Part shown: positions 18,977-29,444 of the stretch, piece after piece
Numbering within the stretch: position 1 is the first letter of the stretch
How the letters are laid out: every line of letters starts with the position of its first letter
Assembly (NCBI GenBank): GCA_001465115.1
Contig: CP013614.1
Coordinates: 2,852,001 to 2,916,000, forward strand
Reading direction: 5' to 3'
From: Enterococcus silesiacus
Lineage (GTDB): Bacteria > Bacillota > Bacilli > Lactobacillales > Enterococcaceae
DNA length: 64,000 nucleotides
Position numbers and translations under genes: made by a program
Notes under the pieces: model-generated
What the model was told of the DNA's origin: nothing
What the model saw: only the letters and a program-made list of their open reading frames with translations
The model's database searches: none

Positions 18977-20164
18977 ATGTATGATATTAAAACATTCAAT
19001 GCGATCGCCCCAGTTGGTTTAGCTCGTTTTAACGAAGAAAATTTTACGATCAATAAAACTGAGACACCTGCCGGTATCATCTTACGCAGTGAAAAACTCC
19101 ATGAGTATGACTTTCCTGCTTCTGTTTTAGCAGTCGCTCGTGCTGGCGCTGGAACGAATAATGTTCCGGTCAAACAATGTACCGAAGATGGTATCGTTGT
19201 TTTTAACACACCTGGTGCCAACGCTAATGCTGTAAAAGAGCTAGTCATTGCTTGCTTGTTACTATCTGTTCGTCCTATTTTAAAAGGCTCAAACTGGGTA
19301 CAAACACTAACTGGTACGGATACCGAAGAACAAGCCGAAGCGCAGAAAAAACAATTTGCTGGTACTGAATTAGAAGGTAAAAAACTCGGTGTAATTGGTC
19401 TGGGCGCAATTGGTGCAATGGTTGCAAACGACGCCTACCGTTTGGGCATGGAAGTGACAGGTTTTGATCCATTTGTGTCTGTTGATACCGCTTGGAGTAT
19501 TTCTCGTCGTGTCAAACGAGCGCAAAGTATGGACGAAGTCTTGAAAACCTGTGACTTTATTACCGTTCACGTTCCTTTATCTGAAAATACCCATCACTTG
19601 ATTGGTAAAGAACAACTGGCACAAATGAAAAAGAATGCAGTTTTACTTAACTTTGCCCGTGGTGAATTGGTCGAAACAGACGCCGTGATTGAAGCCTTAG
19701 CACAAGAAGAAATCAGTAATTTTGTAACAGACTTTGCCGATGAACGTCTTTTACACAACGAAAAAATCCTTGTTCTTCCTCACTTAGGTGCATCAACAGA
19801 GGAAGCAGAGATCAATTGTGCAAAAATGGCGGCTCGTACACTAAAAAAATTCCTGGAAACTGGCAATATCAAGCGCTCTGTCAATTTTCCGACAGTTGAA
19901 ATGGCCTTTAATTCACCATTCCGTTTCACGATTATACACAGAAATGTTCCTAATATGTTAGGTCAAATCTCAACTGGTATTGCGAATCTAGATATCAACA
20001 TCGACACGATGATCAACCGCAGCCGTGATGATTTCGCCTATACGATTGTCGATATTTCTGAAACAGACGAAGCAAAAATCAATGCCGCAGCTGAGAAAAT
20101 CCAAGCAGCCGAAAACATCATCCGAGTTCGGACCATCAAAAATACCGAGGCGGTGAGTTATTAA
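18977..20164 (+). CDS. serA: D-3-phosphoglycerate dehydrogenase
   Basis: A 395-residue NAD-dependent 2-hydroxyacid dehydrogenase opening serine synthesis. ARAGAGTNNVPV and the Rossmann motif GKKLGVIGLGAIGAMVAN are followed by catalytic Arg, Glu and His (NFARGELVETDAV, LPHLGASTEEAE). A C-terminal ACT domain (RFTIIHRNVPNMLGQISTGIANLDINIDTM) gives likely feedback by serine. The stop overlaps the next start by one base (TAATG). Confidence 0.95.
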   Translation: MYDIKTFNAIAPVGLARFNEENFTINKTETPAGIILRSEKLHEYDFPASVLAVARAGAGTNNVPVKQCTEDGIVVFNTPGANANAVKELVIACLLLSVRPILKGSNWVQTLTGTDTEEQAEAQKKQFAGTELEGKKLGVIGLGAIGAMVANDAYRLGMEVTGFDPFVSVDTAWSISRRVKRAQSMDEVLKTCDFITVHVPLSENTHHLIGKEQLAQMKKNAVLLNFARGELVETDAVIEALAQEEISNFVTDFADERLLHNEKILVLPHLGASTEEAEINCAKMAARTLKKFLETGNIKRSVNFPTVEMAFNSPFRFTIIHRNVPNMLGQISTGIANLDINIDTMINRSRDDFAYTIVDISETDEAKINAAAEKIQAAENIIRVRTIKNTEAVSY

Positions 20165-21408
20165 TGGTTACGATCCATCCCTTTAAAAGCATTCGCCCCG
20201 CTGCAGAGTTCAGCGAAAAAATCGCTACATTACCTTATGACGTTTTAAATTCCGATGAAGCCCGCGAACTAGGTGAAAATAATCCTTATTCTTACCTGCA
20301 TATCGACAAATCTGAGATCGATTTACCTGAAACACTTTCGCCTTATGATGATCAAGTTTACGAAAAAGCGGCAAATAATTTACAAGCATTTTTACAAAAA
20401 CAATGGCTGATCCAAGATGACCAACCGCGTTTATACCTTTACGAATTAACAATGAACGGCCGCGCTCAAACAGGTCTTGTAACTTGTACGTCAATCACTG
20501 ATTACACAGAAGGTAAGATCAAAAAACATGAATTTACCCGACCAGAAAAAGAAGTCGATCGCATTCGCCATATTGAAGCGTGTGACGCGAATACTAGCCC
20601 AATTTTTCTGACCTACCGTAAAAATGAACAGATCCAAACGTTAACGGACGACTGGAAAAAATCCCATGATCCCGTCTATGATTTCACAAGTTTTCATGAA
20701 GTTACTCACCGTGTTTGGCTTGTAGATAAACCAGAAGTGATCGAACAACTCGTTACGACTTTTGCACAAGAGGTTGCGGCTTTATATATTGCAGATGGCC
20801 ATCATCGGACGGAATCAGCGGTCAAAGTGGGGCAAAAGAAAAAGGATGCTCATCCTGAAGCCACTGATTCAGCAGAATTCAACTACTTTTTATCTGTGAT
20901 TTTTCCTAAAGAAGAATTGGAAATTTTAGATTATAATCGTGTGGTGAATGTTCCCATCGAAGCTGATTTCTTCGAACAGTTGGAAAAGAGTTTCACTGTG
21001 GCAAAAACTGAGGCAGGAAAACCGGCTCAACCAAAAACATTTGGTATGTATTTGGCAGGTCAGTGGTACGCACTAACTGCTAAAGAGGCAATTCTATCTG
21101 ATGATCCTGTTGCTGGTTTAGATGTTTCTTTACTCCAGAATCATGTATTCGCAGCTATTTTCGATATTCAAGATGTCCGTACAGATAAACGGATTGATTT
21201 CGTCGGCGGTATTCGTGGAATGAAAGAATTAGAACAACTAGTAGATAGCGGACAATGGTCAGCGGCTTTTGCGATTTATCCGACAACGATGGATGATTTA
21301 CTGAACGTTGCGGATGCAGGTAAAATCATGCCGCCAAAATCAACTTGGTTTGAACCTAAATTATTAAGTGGATTATTTGTGCACGATCTAGAGACAAATA
21401 ACGCATAA
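20164..21408 (+). CDS. DUF1015 family protein, serine-operon linked
   Basis: A 414-residue DUF1015 protein. A central YIADGHHRTESAVKVGQ (DGHHR at residues 211-215) resembles the signature of ParB/sulfiredoxin-fold enzymes such as the archaeal serine kinase SerK; upstream KKHEFTRPEKEVDR is also strongly conserved-looking. It is coupled to serA by TAATG, and no serB-like phosphatase is in the operon. A role in phosphoserine metabolism is therefore an inference worth testing; the biochemical function is not established to my knowledge. Confidence 0.88.
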   Translation: MVTIHPFKSIRPAAEFSEKIATLPYDVLNSDEARELGENNPYSYLHIDKSEIDLPETLSPYDDQVYEKAANNLQAFLQKQWLIQDDQPRLYLYELTMNGRAQTGLVTCTSITDYTEGKIKKHEFTRPEKEVDRIRHIEACDANTSPIFLTYRKNEQIQTLTDDWKKSHDPVYDFTSFHEVTHRVWLVDKPEVIEQLVTTFAQEVAALYIADGHHRTESAVKVGQKKKDAHPEATDSAEFNYFLSVIFPKEELEILDYNRVVNVPIEADFFEQLEKSFTVAKTEAGKPAQPKTFGMYLAGQWYALTAKEAILSDDPVAGLDVSLLQNHVFAAIFDIQDVRTDKRIDFVGGIRGMKELEQLVDSGQWSAAFAIYPTTMDDLLNVADAGKIMPPKSTWFEPKLLSGLFVHDLETNNA

Positions 21409-21434
21409 AACTGTAAAATAGAAGAATAAAATCT

Positions 21435-21469
21435 AAGCTTGGACAAAAGCAAAATTTTTGTCCAAGCTT
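21435..21469 (+). terminator. terminator of the serine operon
   Basis: AAGCTTGGACAAAA pairs with TTTTTGTCCAAGCTT, followed by TCTT. Strong stem. Confidence 0.85.
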
Positions 21470-21471
21470 TC

Positions 21472-21500
21472 TTGCAAATAAAGTGAAAAGACTAGATAAT
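21472..21500 (+). promoter_or_regulatory. sigma-A promoter of proBA
   Basis: TTGCAA, 17-base spacer, GATAAT; the leader to proB is about 45 bases. Confidence 0.75.
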
Positions 21501-21550
21501 AGTCTTATCTAAAATACTCTGGAAAAGTTAGGAAATAAGTGAGGTCAACC

Positions 21551-22375
21551 ATGCGAAAACAATTAAAAGAAGCCAAACGAATCGTCATCAAAGTTGGGAC
21601 AAGTACCTTGATTTACCCCAATGGAAATATCAATTTAAGTGCCATCGATCAATTAGCCTTTACCTTATCCGATTTACGTAACCAAGACAAAGAGATCATC
21701 TTAGTCTCATCTGGTGCAATCGGTGTTGGCTTAAATAAGTTAACCATGGATAAACGCCCCCCAACCATTCCAGAACAACAAGCAGTTGCTGCGGTTGGGC
21801 AAGCGGAGTTGATGAACATTTACAACCAGCGCTTTTTGACTTACAGCCAGCAAATCGCCCAACTGTTATTGACACGAGACGTGATCGAATATCCTGAAAG
21901 CCGCAAAAATGTAACAAATACCATAGAGCAATTATTGCAAATGGGCATCATTCCTGTCATCAATGAAAATGATACTGTAGCAATCGATGAATTAGATCAT
22001 CTAACGAAATTCGGTGACAATGATCAATTATCTGCGATCGTCGCTCAACTGATCCAAGCAGATGCACTGATCATGTTATCTGATATCGACGGTTTTTTCT
22101 CTGATAATCCGAATACCAATAAAGATGCCACGCTTTTCTCTGAAATCAATGAAATCAACGAAGAGCTTTTACAATTAGCTGGAGGCAAAGGCAGTCGTTT
22201 TGGTACTGGTGGCATGTACAGTAAATTAAAAGCCGCAGAACGTGTGTTAGAGCATAACGGTGCGATGATTTTAGCAAATGGGCAGCAACCAAAAATCATT
22301 TTTGATATTTTAGCTGGCGAAAAGATCGGGACACTATTTATTCAATTAAAAAAAGGAGGCACACTTCATGACTGA
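21551..22375 (+). CDS. proB: glutamate 5-kinase
   Basis: A 274-residue amino-acid kinase that phosphorylates glutamate in the first step of proline synthesis. [33 protein letters not shown] and [15 protein letters not shown] are the family motifs. It lacks the C-terminal PUA domain of the roughly 365-residue E. coli enzyme, as in lactic acid bacteria. ATG 21551 has GTGAGG upstream. Overlaps proA by 8 bases. Confidence 0.95.
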   Translation: MRKQLKEAKRIVIKVGTSTLIYPNGNINLSAIDQLAFTLSDLRNQDKEIILVSSGAIGVGLNKLTMDKRPPTIPEQQAVAAVGQAELMNIYNQRFLTYSQQIAQLLLTRDVIEYPESRKNVTNTIEQLLQMGIIPVINENDTVAIDELDHLTKFGDNDQLSAIVAQLIQADALIMLSDIDGFFSDNPNTNKDATLFSEINEINEELLQLAGGKGSRFGTGGMYSKLKAAERVLEHNGAMILANGQQPKIIFDILAGEKIGTLFIQLKKGGTLHD

Positions 22376-23615
22376 TTTAACACAACTAGGCAAACAAGCC
22401 AAAGAAACAGCCTATCAACTAGGTTTAATGGATACAAAAACTAAAAACGACTTATTAGTACATATGGCAGCAGAACTAGAAAAAAATACTGCTAAAATCT
22501 TACTAGAAAATCAAAAAGATTTAGCGACAGCTAAAGAAAACGGTATTACCGAAACAATGCTAGATCGCTTACGTTTAACAGACGAACGGATCAAAGACAT
22601 GGCTGATGGCATTCGCCAAGTTGCAACCTTGCCTGATCCAATCGGTGAAGTCGATAAAATGTGGAAAAATGAAGATGGCTTGATGATCGGTAAACAACGT
22701 GTGCCATTAGGTGTCATCGGCATCATCTATGAATCTCGTCCAAATGTGACAACAGATGCAGCCAGCCTTTGTTTTAAAACCGGAAATGCCGTAATTTTAC
22801 GTGGCGGAAAAGAAGCATTTCACTCAAATCAAGTCTTAGTAACTGTTTTACAACAAGCGTTAAAACAAAAAGGCGCTTCTCCTTTTGCGATTCAGTTTGT
22901 CGATGATACTTCTCGGGAAACGGCACAAAAATTGATGAAATTAAATGATTATTTAGATGTGTTGATTCCTCGTGGTGGTGCTAATTTGATCAAAACAGTC
23001 TTAACAACAGCAACTGTTCCAGTCATCGAAACAGGAACTGGCAATTGTCATGTTTATATCGATAAGGACGCCCAATTAGAGATGGCAACCAATATCATCG
23101 TCAATGCAAAATGCCAACGTCCTTCTGTTTGTAACTCAGCAGAAACATTATTGATCCATCAAGAGGTGGCGGCGGATTTTCTACCTGTAATCGAAAAAGC
23201 GTTGAATGAATACAATGTAGAATTACGAGCTGATGAACGGGCGCTAGCTATTTTTGAACAATCGATCCCAGCCACTGAAGAAGATTGGGAAACGGAATTC
23301 AATGACTTCATTTTAGCCATTAAAGTTGTAGACTCTTTAGAAGAAGCGATTCAGCATATCAATCGCTACAATACGAAACATTCTGAAAGTATCATTAGTG
23401 ATAATTACTTTGCTACACAACAATTTTTACAGCAAGTTGATGCAGCAGCAGTTTATGCTAATGCTTCCACACGATTTACGGATGGATTTGCGTTTGGCTT
23501 TGGTGCTGAGATTGGCATCAGTACACAGAAGTTACATGCAAGAGGTCCGATGGGCTTAGCGGAACTGACTTCTACAAAATATATTGTTTATGGTGATGGA
23601 CAGTATCGGAAATAA
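22368..23615 (+). CDS. proA: gamma-glutamyl phosphate reductase
   Basis: A 415-residue NADPH-dependent aldehyde dehydrogenase superfamily enzyme that reduces glutamyl phosphate to the semialdehyde. The catalytic Cys lies in [50 protein letters not shown] and [21 protein letters not shown] are diagnostic. AAAGGAGG precedes the ATG, inside the end of proB. Confidence 0.97.
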   Translation: MTDLTQLGKQAKETAYQLGLMDTKTKNDLLVHMAAELEKNTAKILLENQKDLATAKENGITETMLDRLRLTDERIKDMADGIRQVATLPDPIGEVDKMWKNEDGLMIGKQRVPLGVIGIIYESRPNVTTDAASLCFKTGNAVILRGGKEAFHSNQVLVTVLQQALKQKGASPFAIQFVDDTSRETAQKLMKLNDYLDVLIPRGGANLIKTVLTTATVPVIETGTGNCHVYIDKDAQLEMATNIIVNAKCQRPSVCNSAETLLIHQEVAADFLPVIEKALNEYNVELRADERALAIFEQSIPATEEDWETEFNDFILAIKVVDSLEEAIQHINRYNTKHSESIISDNYFATQQFLQQVDAAAVYANASTRFTDGFAFGFGAEIGISTQKLHARGPMGLAELTSTKYIVYGDGQYRK

Positions 23616-23627
23616 GTGATAATACGT

Positions 23628-23672
23628 AAATGACCAATCAACTGACTAGCTAGGTCATTTGATTGGTCATTT
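23628..23672. terminator. terminator after proA
   Basis: AAATGACCAATCAA..TGAC pairs with GGTCA..TTGATTGGTCATTT; usable from both sides, since the next gene is convergent. Confidence 0.88.
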
Positions 23673-23683
23673 ATTTTATGCTA

Positions 23684-24364
23684 TTAATGGTGAATCGGCT
23701 CATCCTCCATATTCGGAACCTCTTCATATTCTCTTTGCATGATGTCTCTGTACATTCCTGGAATTGAATCCCAAGAAACAAACGACATGCGCCGTACGTA
23801 TATTCCTTTATGTTGTACCAAAGCATAATTTTTTCCCTCTGGAGATTGTCCTCCCTTAAAATCCAATCTCGTCCCTTCCCCAAAAGGATCGTCAGTCACC
23901 CAAATATCTTGATAAGGATCTGGAATTTGCAGTTCCTTGCTACTCTTTTCATACTCTTTTCCGCCATTATAAGTAACTTTGGTCGGCAATGTAGCATAAC
24001 CTATTTTCATTTCCATAAAAGGATTAAATCTATCTACCCACTGATTTTTATATTGATATGTGTTCAAAAAAATGACTCCTCCCAAAAAAATAGTGATAGT
24101 CACAATTAACGCATATCTATAGACTTTTTTTAATTTTAAGTCAGTATCAATCCTTTTTATCATTTTAGCATCCCCTCTCATAAATTCATCTAAAGTAATG
24201 CCAAATAATTCACTAAGCGTAATCAGCATTGCAACATCAGGATATGTGCGTCCTGTTTCCCAGCTAGAAATTGTTTTATCTGAAACATTGACTTTTTCTG
24301 CTAATTCTTTTTGAGTCCATTCGTTCTTCATTCGATATTTTTTCAATTGAGTTCTTAGCTCCAT
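23684..24364 (-). CDS. XRE-family regulator with membrane anchor and extracellular domain
   Basis: A 226-residue protein. Residues 1-62 form a Cro/C1-type HTH (WTQKELAEKVNVSDKTISSWETGRTYPDVAMLITLSELFGITLDEFM). One transmembrane helix follows (RYALIVTITIFLGGVIFLNTY, about residues 83-102), then a 120-residue acidic, aromatic-rich domain that would lie outside the cell. AAGGAG precedes the start. One-component membrane-bound regulators of this type often sense cell-envelope stress; the signal here is unknown. Confidence 0.8.
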   Translation of the reverse strand: MELRTQLKKYRMKNEWTQKELAEKVNVSDKTISSWETGRTYPDVAMLITLSELFGITLDEFMRGDAKMIKRIDTDLKLKKVYRYALIVTITIFLGGVIFLNTYQYKNQWVDRFNPFMEMKIGYATLPTKVTYNGGKEYEKSSKELQIPDPYQDIWVTDDPFGEGTRLDFKGGQSPEGKNYALVQHKGIYVRRMSFVSWDSIPGMYRDIMQREYEEVPNMEDEPIHH

Positions 24365-24653
24365 TCATTAAGCTCCTTTCTAATTTCACTATAAAATGAG
24401 AGCAGTTCCTAAGCTACCTCGGATCTGTAGAGTGGGGAATATAAAAGGCTCTATAGTTTGTAGAATACCTATAAATCAATGTTTGCCTATTGATTTATTA
24501 TACCAAAAACGTTCAACTCAAACATCGATGTTTTACCTTAAAAAAAGAGTTGTCCGTCGGTGTACGAAAATAAAAATATACAAGAAAAATTCCTTTTGCT
24601 ACACTGTTTATAAACAAATACAAAACTTATACACAACAAAAGGAGGTTTTCTC

Positions 24654-25481
24654 ATGAAACGTGATGGTCACACCCACACAGAATTTTGTCCACATGGAAA
24701 AGTCGAAGATACTGAACTACTGATCCAGCGTGCAATCCGTCTCGGCTTTAAAGAATATAGCATCACAGAGCATGCACCGTTACCCACAGGTATAGAAAAA
24801 TTTGCTGCAGGAGATTCTGAAGTGTGGACAACTGCCTCGATGGCTTTGAACGATGTGGATAACTATTTCAGAAGGATGAATGAGCTACGAAAAAAGTATG
24901 CTTCTGACATTATTATTCACATTGGCTTTGAATTAGATTATTTTTCGGAATTTGAAAGCTGGACTCGTGATTTTTTAGTTGAATACGGACCACAAACGGA
25001 CGATGGGATTTTATCCGTACACTTTCTTGAGGGAGATGGCGGATTGCGTGGAATCGACTATTCTTTTGAAGAATATAAGACTGGTGTCGTTGACTATTTA
25101 GGTAGCGTTGAAAAAGCTCAAAAATGTTACTACCAAAAGGTTTTAGCCTCTTTAGAAGCAGATTTAGGCCCATGGAAACCCACACGTTTAGGCCATATAT
25201 CTTTGTGCCAAAAATTTGAGCAATTCTTTGATGATGCAACAAAATATTCTTCTGAAAACCATGCACTTGTCCACACCCTTTTAACAAGTGTGCAACAAGA
25301 AAAATACAGCTTAGATTTAAACACAGCTGGATTTTATAAACAAGGTTATCAACAGAGTTATCCACAGGTGTGGATAACTAAAAAAGCAGTTGAATTTGGC
25401 ATTCCTCTTGTTTATGGATCAGATACTCATTCATTGAACGATGTTGGTCAAAGTTATAATAAAATCGAACAATGGCTGTAA
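24654..25481 (+). CDS. histidinol-phosphatase-like PHP phosphoesterase
   Basis: A 275-residue PHP-domain protein of the HisJ/HisK type. Metal-binding motifs: DGHTHTEFCPHG at the N-terminus, SITEHAPLP, and the final YGSDTHSLNDVGQ. AAAGGAGG lies nine bases before ATG 24654; the frame stays open 86 codons upstream but without a ribosome binding site. No other his genes are near, so the substrate could be histidinol phosphate or another phosphomonoester. Confidence 0.85.
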   Translation: MKRDGHTHTEFCPHGKVEDTELLIQRAIRLGFKEYSITEHAPLPTGIEKFAAGDSEVWTTASMALNDVDNYFRRMNELRKKYASDIIIHIGFELDYFSEFESWTRDFLVEYGPQTDDGILSVHFLEGDGGLRGIDYSFEEYKTGVVDYLGSVEKAQKCYYQKVLASLEADLGPWKPTRLGHISLCQKFEQFFDDATKYSSENHALVHTLLTSVQQEKYSLDLNTAGFYKQGYQQSYPQVWITKKAVEFGIPLVYGSDTHSLNDVGQSYNKIEQWL

Positions 25482-25531
25482 AAAATACCAAGATTCGTGA
25501 GTAATGTTCTCAACGAATCTTGGTATTTTTT
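25481..25531. terminator. strong bidirectional terminator
   Basis: AAAAATACCAAGATTCGT pairs with ACGAATCTTGGTATTTTT over a 14-base loop; serves the PHP gene and the convergent amidase gene. Confidence 0.92.
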
Positions 25532-25540
25532 ACATTGCTT

Positions 25541-26551
25541 TTAATTTAAAGCCTCATACTGCGGCGTTTTTACCAGCTCATACATTTTGATTTGATCAGC
25601 ATTTGCTATCTTTTCATCAAAATTGATTGTTTGAATCGTGAAATTTTCATACATCTTAATGTACAATTGTTTTTTATCTAAATCGTAAACAGACATATAC
25701 TGCGTATATTGTCGATCCATCTCTTGAGGTGCATCTAATTTGATTACGCCTTTTACGATATCTGATGTGGATAAAATATGAAAGGCTTTATTAATTATAT
25801 CTTTCGAGCGAACTGGATCACTAAATTTCAACAAATAAGCTGCTCGAACAAAGCGTGCAGTTGCAGTATAATCCCCAGGAATACCATGTAAGCCTGAGCC
25901 TTTTCCAGCAGAAAGAACATTTTTTTCTTGGAATAGCGCATCTTTTGCATTGACATCAGATAATTCTGTGTAGTTTTCTAAATTTGTCAGATGCCAATCA
26001 AACTTAGGACTGTTAGTCATTACACCAACTGGATTTTCATATACCGCAAATCCTAGTTTTTTTGATGGCTCAACAACGATTGTGCGGCCAGCAGCATCTG
26101 TGAACATAAAATGTTGGGGCAACCCAGGTGCCTTACCGGTTGTCGAAAGATCTGCAATCGCTACATCTAGAATTTTCTTTTCAATGTCTTTTGTATCCGT
26201 ACAATTGGCTAATACCCAAAAGACAAATTGCTCTGCTAACAGCGGTAATTTCCCAGCTTTTTTTATTTCTTCAATTGATGAATATTGATTAAACTCCGCA
26301 AAATATTGCGTGATTCCTCCAAGTCCATGTTCATTGACACCATCAACTACGCCTTGAGCGGCACTCTGTTGATTTTCTTTGATTCCTACTCCTAATACTG
26401 AATAAATAGTCTGCCATTTTTCAGGACTTTCCGTAATCTCGATCTTTCTAGGACTCTGCACGCCAATATAATCAAAATTGACATTGTATTCCTGGGTTCT
26501 CCCCAGATAATGATTTCCTTCAATTGAGTTCAAATGAATGCCTGTACACAT
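25541..26551 (-). CDS. linear amide C-N hydrolase (choloylglycine hydrolase family)
   Basis: A 336-residue Ntn-hydrolase of the bile-salt hydrolase/penicillin V acylase family. MCTGIHLN places Cys2 as the nucleophile exposed after removal of Met1, and GRTQEYN supplies Arg18. The residue matching catalytic Asp21 of bile-salt hydrolases is Glu21. VMTNSPKFDWHL holds the conserved Asn and TARFVRAAYLL the late Arg. The substrate (bile salt, penicillin V or an acyl-homoserine-lactone-like amide) cannot be decided. AGGGAT precedes the start. Confidence 0.85.
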   Translation of the reverse strand: MCTGIHLNSIEGNHYLGRTQEYNVNFDYIGVQSPRKIEITESPEKWQTIYSVLGVGIKENQQSAAQGVVDGVNEHGLGGITQYFAEFNQYSSIEEIKKAGKLPLLAEQFVFWVLANCTDTKDIEKKILDVAIADLSTTGKAPGLPQHFMFTDAAGRTIVVEPSKKLGFAVYENPVGVMTNSPKFDWHLTNLENYTELSDVNAKDALFQEKNVLSAGKGSGLHGIPGDYTATARFVRAAYLLKFSDPVRSKDIINKAFHILSTSDIVKGVIKLDAPQEMDRQYTQYMSVYDLDKKQLYIKMYENFTIQTINFDEKIANADQIKMYELVKTPQYEALN

Positions 26552-26771
26552 GAATATCCCTGACTTTCTATATTGATAGTAGTATTATTTTATTATACTC
26601 GGATTTTAATAATTTATATACTAAAATAGCAAAACATTTAGTTACACTATTTTTCCAATTTATCCCTCAATAAAACTTTCGCTTTTCTTTAATTTTTTCT
26701 TTCTAACAATCAATTTTTCAAAGGATATGCTAAACTATATATATTCTATTTATTACGTTGTGAGGTTGATT

Positions 26772-29408
26772 ATGAAGAAAAAAATACAGGCATTTATTAA
26801 AGAAAACTGGCCTTATATGACCGCTAGTTTTTTCATTCCATTTTTTGTGATGGTCATTGTTTATTTAAGTTTAGGTATTTACCCCGGCAGTAGCCGTAGT
26901 GTGATGGCAAGTGATTCCTTTTCACAATTTTCCAATTTCCATGCTAGCTTCAATAACGTGCTGCACGGTAAACAAAGTATTTTTTATACTTGGAACGCGT
27001 CCCTTGGGTTAAATTATCTTTCATTGATTTCGTATTATCTTGGCGGTCTATTTACCCCACTCGTTATCTTTTTTAAAAACCAGAATATTCCTGATGCGCT
27101 GTATCTGATTACTTTATTGAAAATCGGTTCAGCTGGTTTGGCTTTTTGGGTGTTTGCTAGAAACACCTACAAGATGCCAAAATGGGGACACGTGATGTTG
27201 AGTGTCCCTTATGCTTTGATGTCATTTGCGACCGCACATTCAGAAATCATCATGTGGTTAGATGCGTTTACCTATCTACCTCTGGTTATTCTAGGGATTC
27301 ATCGTCTGATGGATGAACGAAAACCGACACTGTTATTTGTCAGTTATCTGCTATTATTTATCTCAAATTTTTACATGGGCTTTATGATCGGTGTCTTCTC
27401 TTTCCTATATTTTATCGCCCGCATGTTGACGAATTGGAAAGTTTATAAAAAACGGATCATACCTTACGGGATCACCTCTCTTTTAGCAGGTGGTGCTTCG
27501 ATGATCTTAGTATTGCCAGCGGTCCTTGATTTACGAGCAAATGGGGAAACCTTATCCCAAGTCACTCGATTTAAGACTGAAGCAACCGCTTTTTGGGATA
27601 TCGTGATGAAAAATATGATTGGTGTCTACGATACAACGAAATATGGTTCGATCCCTTTTATTTACGTGGGACTGTTACCCTTGATTTTCTGTATCTTTTA
27701 CTTTGTCACAAGAGAAGTTCCGAAGAAAAATAAACTCCTATTTGGTAGTCTATTTCTGATTTTGATTGCTAGTTTTTATATCACACCACTGAATTTATTT
27801 TGGCATGGAATGCATGCGCCAAATATGTTCTTGTTCCGCTACAGCTTTTTATTTTCTTTCCTAGTTGTTCTGTTGGCGGGTTATGGGTTCGAGAAATTCA
27901 AAACAGATGATTTAGGCTTGCTAGCAGGTTCCACGATCATGCTGATTGCAGTCTTTGCTTTGGCTGAAGGAACAAAGAACGCGACAAGTTATGACTATAT
28001 TCCGATTTCAGCCTTTGTTATCACAGTTTTATTCTTACTGCTGTATCTGGCTGGAATTGTCTTTTATCAATTGAAAAAAATACCCATGCATTATTTGATC
28101 ATACTATTGGTATTACTAGTTTCGACTGAAGCATTCATCAATACAAATACAATGTTAAAAGGCATTTTAGACGATTGGAACTACGCTTCTCGCAGTCTTT
28201 ACTCTGAACCTTATCCATCGATCAAAAAGCTCGTCGATAAGACTAAAAAAGACAATGACACCTTTTATCGGTTAGAAAATTTAAATCCAGTTTCTTCCAA
28301 TGATAGTATCAATTATGGCTATAGTGGTGTCAGTATGTTTTCTTCTATCAGGAATCGTCATTCATCTTCTTATTTAAATGACTTGGGCTTTCGTGCTAGA
28401 GGAACTGGTTTGAACATTCGTTATCCAAACAATACCTTGCTGATGGATTCTCTCGTTGGGATCAAATACAATATTTCTGAAAGTGATCCGCTGAAATTCG
28501 GCTTTTTCCCGACTGACAAAGCGGGGAAATTTTCACTATATGAAAACAGCAGTGCGCTGCCGTTAGGCTTTTTAGCAGATAACGACATCTACAAAGTCAA
28601 ACAGCCTGCCAATGATAATTTGAGTAGCCAAAGCGAGTTATTCAATGCGCTAGCTGATCAAAAACAAAATTACTTTAAGTTTTATCAGCCAACTATCATC
28701 AACAAAAATAATGTCAAAATCGAACAAAATGCTGGTTCTGTAACCTATCGAGAAGTTCAAAACAATGTGGCAAAGGATATTACCTGGACAGTCGATGTAC
28801 CTGCAAATACCCAAGCTTATCTTAGCCTGTTCCCAACAGATTTTGGACAATTGGAAAGTTCAACTGCCACAATGTCAGTAAATGGGACTAGCCAAAAATC
28901 ACAAATCAATATCACAGGGCAATATTACAATATCGGTTATTATGATCAGCCCACTAGCGTTACCTTTACCGTCAGCTTTTATGGCACAACTGCCGTCAGC
29001 TTTATGGAGCCAAAAGTTGTCGGGTTAAATACAACAGCCTTTGAAAAATCCGTTCAAGCAATCCAGAATAAAGGGGCTGATTTAACAGCTAAAGGACGCA
29101 AGGCCACAGGCACAGTGAAGGCAGATAAAGACCAAGTGCTTCTGACCACAATTCCTTATGACAAAGGTTGGAAAGCTTATGTCGATGGCAAAAAAGTCCC
29201 GATTAAATCGTTTAAAAAGGCCTTTGTTAGTATTCCAGTAACACAAGGTGAACATACAATTGAATTTGTTTATCTGCCAGAAGGATTTGTGCTTGGTGTA
29301 ATGTTGTTTATTGTTTGTATTAGTGGATTTGTAGTCTATGTCAAAGTGATAAATAAACCTAGACTGGTGTTAGTACAGCCGAAAAAACGCAACCGTAAAA
29401 AACGTTAA
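26772..29408 (+). CDS. YfhO family membrane protein
   Basis: An 878-residue protein with about 12 transmembrane helices in the first 470 residues, a large extracellular domain (about 480-845) and one final helix followed by a basic tail (PKKRNRKKR). ASDSFSQFSNFHASFNNVLHGKQSIFYTWNASLGLNY near the N-terminus and PYDKGWKAYVDGKKVPI near the C-terminus are YfhO hallmarks. Members are GT-C-type proteins, some involved in glycosylating lipoteichoic acid. ATG 26772 has GTGAGG upstream. Confidence 0.9.
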   Translation: MKKKIQAFIKENWPYMTASFFIPFFVMVIVYLSLGIYPGSSRSVMASDSFSQFSNFHASFNNVLHGKQSIFYTWNASLGLNYLSLISYYLGGLFTPLVIFFKNQNIPDALYLITLLKIGSAGLAFWVFARNTYKMPKWGHVMLSVPYALMSFATAHSEIIMWLDAFTYLPLVILGIHRLMDERKPTLLFVSYLLLFISNFYMGFMIGVFSFLYFIARMLTNWKVYKKRIIPYGITSLLAGGASMILVLPAVLDLRANGETLSQVTRFKTEATAFWDIVMKNMIGVYDTTKYGSIPFIYVGLLPLIFCIFYFVTREVPKKNKLLFGSLFLILIASFYITPLNLFWHGMHAPNMFLFRYSFLFSFLVVLLAGYGFEKFKTDDLGLLAGSTIMLIAVFALAEGTKNATSYDYIPISAFVITVLFLLLYLAGIVFYQLKKIPMHYLIILLVLLVSTEAFINTNTMLKGILDDWNYASRSLYSEPYPSIKKLVDKTKKDNDTFYRLENLNPVSSNDSINYGYSGVSMFSSIRNRHSSSYLNDLGFRARGTGLNIRYPNNTLLMDSLVGIKYNISESDPLKFGFFPTDKAGKFSLYENSSALPLGFLADNDIYKVKQPANDNLSSQSELFNALADQKQNYFKFYQPTIINKNNVKIEQNAGSVTYREVQNNVAKDITWTVDVPANTQAYLSLFPTDFGQLESSTATMSVNGTSQKSQINITGQYYNIGYYDQPTSVTFTVSFYGTTAVSFMEPKVVGLNTTAFEKSVQAIQNKGADLTAKGRKATGTVKADKDQVLLTTIPYDKGWKAYVDGKKVPIKSFKKAFVSIPVTQGEHTIEFVYLPEGFVLGVMLFIVCISGFVVYVKVINKPRLVLVQPKKRNRKKR

Positions 29409-29444
29409 AGAAGTGGCTTCTGATTCCACCGTTTATTGGTACTT

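Noticed and set aside
24396..24653. In-frame extension of 86 codons before the PHP phosphatase
   Set aside because: No ribosome binding site at its start, residues unlike the family, and a perfect AAAGGAGG lies before the ATG at 24654.
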